Shown here piece by piece: positions 62,460-64,000 of a DNA stretch of 64,000 nt; positions within the stretch are counted from its first letter, which is position 1, and each line of letters opens with the position of its first letter. Where the stretch lies: contig NZ_CP150274.1 of NCBI RefSeq assembly GCF_037977055.1, forward strand, positions 4,526,001 through 4,590,000. Reading direction: 5' to 3'. Source of the stretch: Paenibacillus sp. FSL K6-1096 (lineage in GTDB: Bacteria; Bacillota; Bacilli; Paenibacillales; Paenibacillaceae). Below the pieces are notes generated by a model. That model ran no database searches. It was not told the origin of the DNA and saw only the letters and a program-made list of their open reading frames with translations. The position numbers and the translations under genes are program-made.

Positions 62460-63191
62460 ATGAAAAACGTTAAGATTCTGTTGGCTGTATTCGGCTTCGC
62501 TGCCGTTATGGTGGTGCTGTTCGGGTGGGGCGGGCCTATTGTTCTGAAGTTATTCCTACATAATGATTACGCGAGGAGCGTTATCCTGCTGGTGGTGTTC
62601 AGTCTGGTGGTATTCGGCAAACGGTGGCACTGGTCGAATGGTCTGGTCTATATCATTGCCCTGTTCTCCTTCTTCGGCATGTTCATTGACTCGGCGGGCA
62701 ATCCGCTCTATAACAAGCCGCTGGAATGGATCGTCTCGCCGTTCGGGCAGTTGCAGGTGGACCGGTATGTCACTAATTATGCGCCGGGACAATTCTCCAT
62801 TACGGATAATGTGACCATTCTGAAGCCGGACGGAGAGGTCACCCGGTTCAGCACAATATGGCTATACCTGTACCGCTTGGCGCAGTATATGGTGTTTTAC
62901 TCTATTATAGGCACCTTGCTTAGTGCGATCCGGGGCAAAAGGCCTGAGAGCCTGCCGCTCACCCCTACATCCGCAGCCGAGACGTTGACGCCGGAGATGG
63001 AGCAGCGGGTCGCGGCTGAGCTGAAGCGGCGGGAGGCCGCAGGCACAGCATTGAAGGTTGTGCCTGAAGAAGTCCAGGCACAGGTGCGGCAGCTTAAGCA
63101 AGAGGGTCAGCTCATCCCGGCAATCAAGCTCGTCCGCGGGCATACGGATATGTCCCTGGGGGAAGCCAAGCGGTATGTGGAGGGACTGTAA
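62460..63191 (+). CDS. Membrane protein with C-terminal L7/L12-like helical domain
   Basis: A 243-aa protein with three or four TM helices (about 5-25, 33-50, 55-75, 125-145) and a cytoplasmic C-terminal part ending 'QLKQEGQLIPAIKLVRGHTDMSLGEAKRYVEGL', the short helical motif shared with the C-terminal domain of ribosomal protein L7/L12 and often attached to membrane proteins. The ATG at 62460 follows AGGAAAGGAGAG; an upstream ATG at 62406 has no site. A strong terminator follows. No function can be given. Confidence 0.8.
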   Translation: MKNVKILLAVFGFAAVMVVLFGWGGPIVLKLFLHNDYARSVILLVVFSLVVFGKRWHWSNGLVYIIALFSFFGMFIDSAGNPLYNKPLEWIVSPFGQLQVDRYVTNYAPGQFSITDNVTILKPDGEVTRFSTIWLYLYRLAQYMVFYSIIGTLLSAIRGKRPESLPLTPTSAAETLTPEMEQRVAAELKRREAAGTALKVVPEEVQAQVRQLKQEGQLIPAIKLVRGHTDMSLGEAKRYVEGL

Positions 63192-63210
63192 CTGGTGGGA
63201 TTAGAACACA

Positions 63211-63249
63211 AAGCCTATTCTGTTCAGTAAACAGAGTAGGCTTTTTTTG
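63211..63249 (+). terminator. Terminator immediately 5' of the group II intron
   Basis: AAGCCTATTCTGTT (63211-63224) pairs with AACAGAGTAGGCTT (63229-63243; one bulge) followed by T7. The intron begins about 10 bases after it. Confidence 0.85.
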
Positions 63250-63257
63250 TTGTTGGC

Positions 63258-64000
63258 GTGCCCAGAGGCACGCATTATCTAGTTGGTGAAAGTCCAACCA
63301 AAGGAGGGACCAAGCCACCTTTGTAGCTAGGATGCTTGCGCATGGCGAAATCTGTGTGTAAAAGCGCATCGACAAAAGTACCGGTCAGAGACTGGGCGAG
63401 CAACAATCCAGGCCGCAACATGAAGTGAATCTTGCCGCGTCGTCAAAAAGGCCCTGCGAAGGGGAAGAGAGGATGCCGAGTCTCGAAACAATAGACGAAG
63501 GCCAAGGAAACTGTACAGAACTTGGAACAGCAGTGAAGAATCCTCCGGCGTATAGGGAACGGCATGGATTGAAAGATAATGCAGTGAACTGGGGAGACCC
63601 TCCCCCACACGGGAGAAAAAAATTTTTTTTTTTTAAGGAACCCGTAGAGAGACGCTCTATAAGTCCAGAAGACGAAGTGAACCGTCTGTGGGAAGGGAGT
63701 CCGAGGGGCTTATAGTACCGAAGAACCTAAGGACAACATAACCTTAGGGAGGGAAGGAGCCCTGCTTTGTTTACGCTTTTGGAGGAGGTACGAGTGAGTG
63801 AATGCCAAACGGCTAACGACACCCAAGGAAAAAGTTCAAGAACTCCAAGAAAAGCTAGGTCATGCGGCCAAGGAGAACAACAAGCGTAAATTCCACGCCT
63901 TGTACGACAAAATCTACCGGTGGGATGTGCTAGGCGAAGCCTGGAAACGGGTGAAAGCGAATAAGGGAGCCGCGGGAGTAGATGCCGTAACGCTCGCTGA
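63258..64000 (+). mobile_element. Group II intron, 5' part (runs past window end)
   Basis: From a GTGCCC at 63258, a long GC-mixed non-coding stretch with many purine-rich links and hairpins (for example the GGTTATG-like arms at about 63730-63750, 'CCTAAGG ... CCTTAGG') leads to a maturase gene at 63798. Starting base pattern, length before the ORF (about 540 bases) and the maturase fit a bacterial group II intron. A run of A7 followed by T11 (63617-63634) lies in one stem. The 3' end, with domains V and VI, is outside the window, so activity cannot be judged. Confidence 0.85.
63798..64000 (+). CDS. ltrA: Group II intron reverse transcriptase/maturase, N-terminal part
   Basis: Starts with GTG at 63798, after a stop and a GGAGGAGG site at 63781; 67 codons are in the window. 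It reads 'VNAKRLTTPKEKVQELQEKLG ... KFHALYDKIYRWDVLGEAWKRVKANKGAAGVDAVTLA', the RT-0/RT-1 start ('ANKGAAGVD') of intron-encoded proteins that splice the RNA and reverse transcribe it into DNA. The start is not ATG and so is easily missed. The rest lies outside the window. Confidence 0.88.
   Translation, partial: MNAKRLTTPKEKVQELQEKLGHAAKENNKRKFHALYDKIYRWDVLGEAWKRVKANKGAAGVDAVTLA

Noticed and set aside
63425..63715. 96-aa ORF in the intron's 5' region
   Set aside because: It lies in the ribozyme part of the group II intron, has no ribosome site and includes a homopolymer-derived KKFFFFK run.

Overview
The window looks like chromosomal DNA of a Paenibacillus-type Firmicute. The grounds are strong GGAGG ribosome binding sites, stalk-domain (copper amine oxidase N-terminal-like) secreted proteins, a BclA-like collagen protein, FIVAR-repeat surface proteins, a Btr-like AraC regulator with a fused binding domain, and Hol_Tox-type small toxins. 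No rRNA or tRNA gene was recognised. Species cannot be fixed from the sequence alone.

Layout. 1-2500: the tail of an unknown gene and small lipoproteins or anchored proteins. 2567-4808: a MazG-like pyrophosphohydrolase followed by a DUF2075 nuclease-helicase-like protein, a likely defence pair. About 4950-23040: a visibly AT-rich accessory island. It holds an Xre regulator with three regularly built GTTAAC operator pairs, a lone PP-loop (SspD-like) enzyme, an sspB-sspC-sspD phosphorothioation module ending in a strong terminator, a translationally coupled sspF-sspG-sspH (DndFGH-type) restriction module, and about 850 bp without genes. The right edge of the AT-rich DNA falls inside an mcrB-like gene, whose GC-rich AAA+ half is followed by a DUF2357 (McrC-like) nuclease gene. 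26600-29000: a stalk-domain protein, a NADAR protein, and three related copies of a type I toxin-antitoxin-like locus of which only the first keeps an intact toxin ORF. About 28990-29250: an unidentified, highly structured non-coding stretch before a slipin gene. 31200-37660: a collagen-like protein, a histidine-kinase remnant, and a 1699-aa surface protein with about 14 FIVAR-like repeats.

37700-46650 (minus strand): a SARP-type response regulator with a large hybrid histidine kinase; then a five-gene unit of a secreted protein with about 18% methionine, an OmpR-type response regulator, its kinase, CcdA, and a lipoprotein fusing thioredoxin, MsrA and MsrB. This looks like an envelope methionine-sulfoxide scavenging and repair system under its own two-component control. 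A MetE-like gene is divergent to it. 48100-52200: an array of four 52-bp-spaced repeats, a Fur box, then a siderophore-binding lipoprotein, an FhuF-like reductase and a Btr-like regulator whose C-terminal half is a paralogue of the binding protein. 52230-63190: an Xre/membrane-protein pair, a heterodimeric ABC exporter, a diguanylate cyclase, an ECF sigma factor with a DUF4179 protein, DUF4317, DUF4304 and an unknown membrane protein. From 63258 to the end: the 5' part of a group II intron placed just after a terminator, with the start of its maturase.

The two parts most worth attention are the phosphorothioation locus with two SspD-like enzymes and an unusual operator array, and the methionine-rich protein/TCS/CcdA/Trx-MsrA-MsrB operon.
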